A stretch of 5,498 nt of DNA from an uncultured Akkermansia sp. (lineage in GTDB: Bacteria; Verrucomicrobiota; Verrucomicrobiia; Verrucomicrobiales; Akkermansiaceae): contig CAAFXA010000492.1 of the NCBI GenBank assembly GCA_900766865.1, positions 1 to 5,498 on the forward strand. The letters are read 5' to 3'. Below are positions 5,320 through 5,498 of the stretch, one piece after another (position 1 is the first letter of the stretch; each line of letters starts with the position of its first letter). Under the pieces are notes generated by a model. That model made no database searches and had not been told where the DNA came from. It saw only the letters and a program-made list of their open reading frames with translations. A program made the translations under genes and the position numbers.

Positions 5320-5498
5320 TTAAGCACCAAGCTGGAAGCGCTCGAAAGCAACCACGGTAACAGTGTCACCCAGCTGCTTGGCCACGTTGGCCACAAGCTT
5401 CTCCACAGTAATGGAGCCATCCTTCACGAACTCCTGGCTCATGAGGCAGCTCTGCTTGTAGAGAGCCTTGAGCTTGCCGGGAAGAATCTTCTCCAGCA
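5320..5498 (-). CDS. tsf: Elongation factor Ts, C-terminal 58 residues (5' end beyond the right edge)
   Basis: EF-Ts is the nucleotide exchange factor that recycles EF-Tu from its GDP to its GTP form during translation, in the cytoplasm. Only the C-terminal end is in the window. The text LEKILPGKLKALYKQSCLMS, then QEFVKDGSITVEKLV, and finally a LGD...VVAFERFQLGA ending match the conserved end of EF-Ts (for comparison, E. coli has QPFVKDDKVTVGQLV and VTRFVRFEVG). The stop is TAA. In many bacteria rpsB lies just upstream of tsf, so rpsB would be expected beyond 5498. The strong terminator directly downstream marks tsf as the last gene of its main transcript. Confidence 0.96.
   Translation of the reverse strand, partial: LEKILPGKLKALYKQSCLMSQEFVKDGSITVEKLVANVAKQLGDTVTVVAFERFQLGA

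Overview
The window looks like ordinary chromosomal housekeeping DNA from a moderately GC-rich Gram-negative bacterium. The best guess is a Verrucomicrobiota member related to Akkermansia. That guess rests mainly on the Obg protein: its short C-terminus, its extra segment in the N-terminal domain and its general wording resemble the Akkermansia type as I remember it. No database was searched. A Gram-negative cell is also consistent with the putative lipoprotein.

Layout, left to right. (1) rimO, the ribosomal protein S12 methylthiotransferase, runs on the minus strand from 1373 off the left edge. (2) A 91-bp divergent intergenic region (1374-1464) holds two back-to-back sigma70-like promoters sharing one long imperfect palindrome. 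(3) A plus-strand, three-gene unit follows: obg (ribosome-assembly GTPase), a calcineurin-type metallophosphoesterase, and a small membrane protein. Each pair overlaps by one base. (4) The convergent partner on the minus strand is a small putative lipoprotein of unknown function. (5) Upstream of it, on the same strand, is a stand-alone ABC ATPase of the YlmA/ModF type. (6) At the right edge is the C-terminal end of tsf (elongation factor Ts), with a textbook intrinsic terminator between tsf and the ABC gene.

The common theme is translation: S12 modification (rimO), 50S assembly (obg) and EF-Tu recycling (tsf). rimO and obg are transcribed divergently and could be co-regulated through the shared palindrome. 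Both predicted promoters put the transcription start at or next to the start codon, so both mRNAs may be leaderless. No start in the window has a convincing Shine-Dalgarno sequence. I see no mobile element, CRISPR array, RNA gene, phage gene or defence system, and I do not think this window holds a novel multi-gene system. The points most worth checking are the palindromic divergent promoter, the leaderless starts, the altered switch histidine of the ABC ATPase, and the terminator immediately before the ABC gene.
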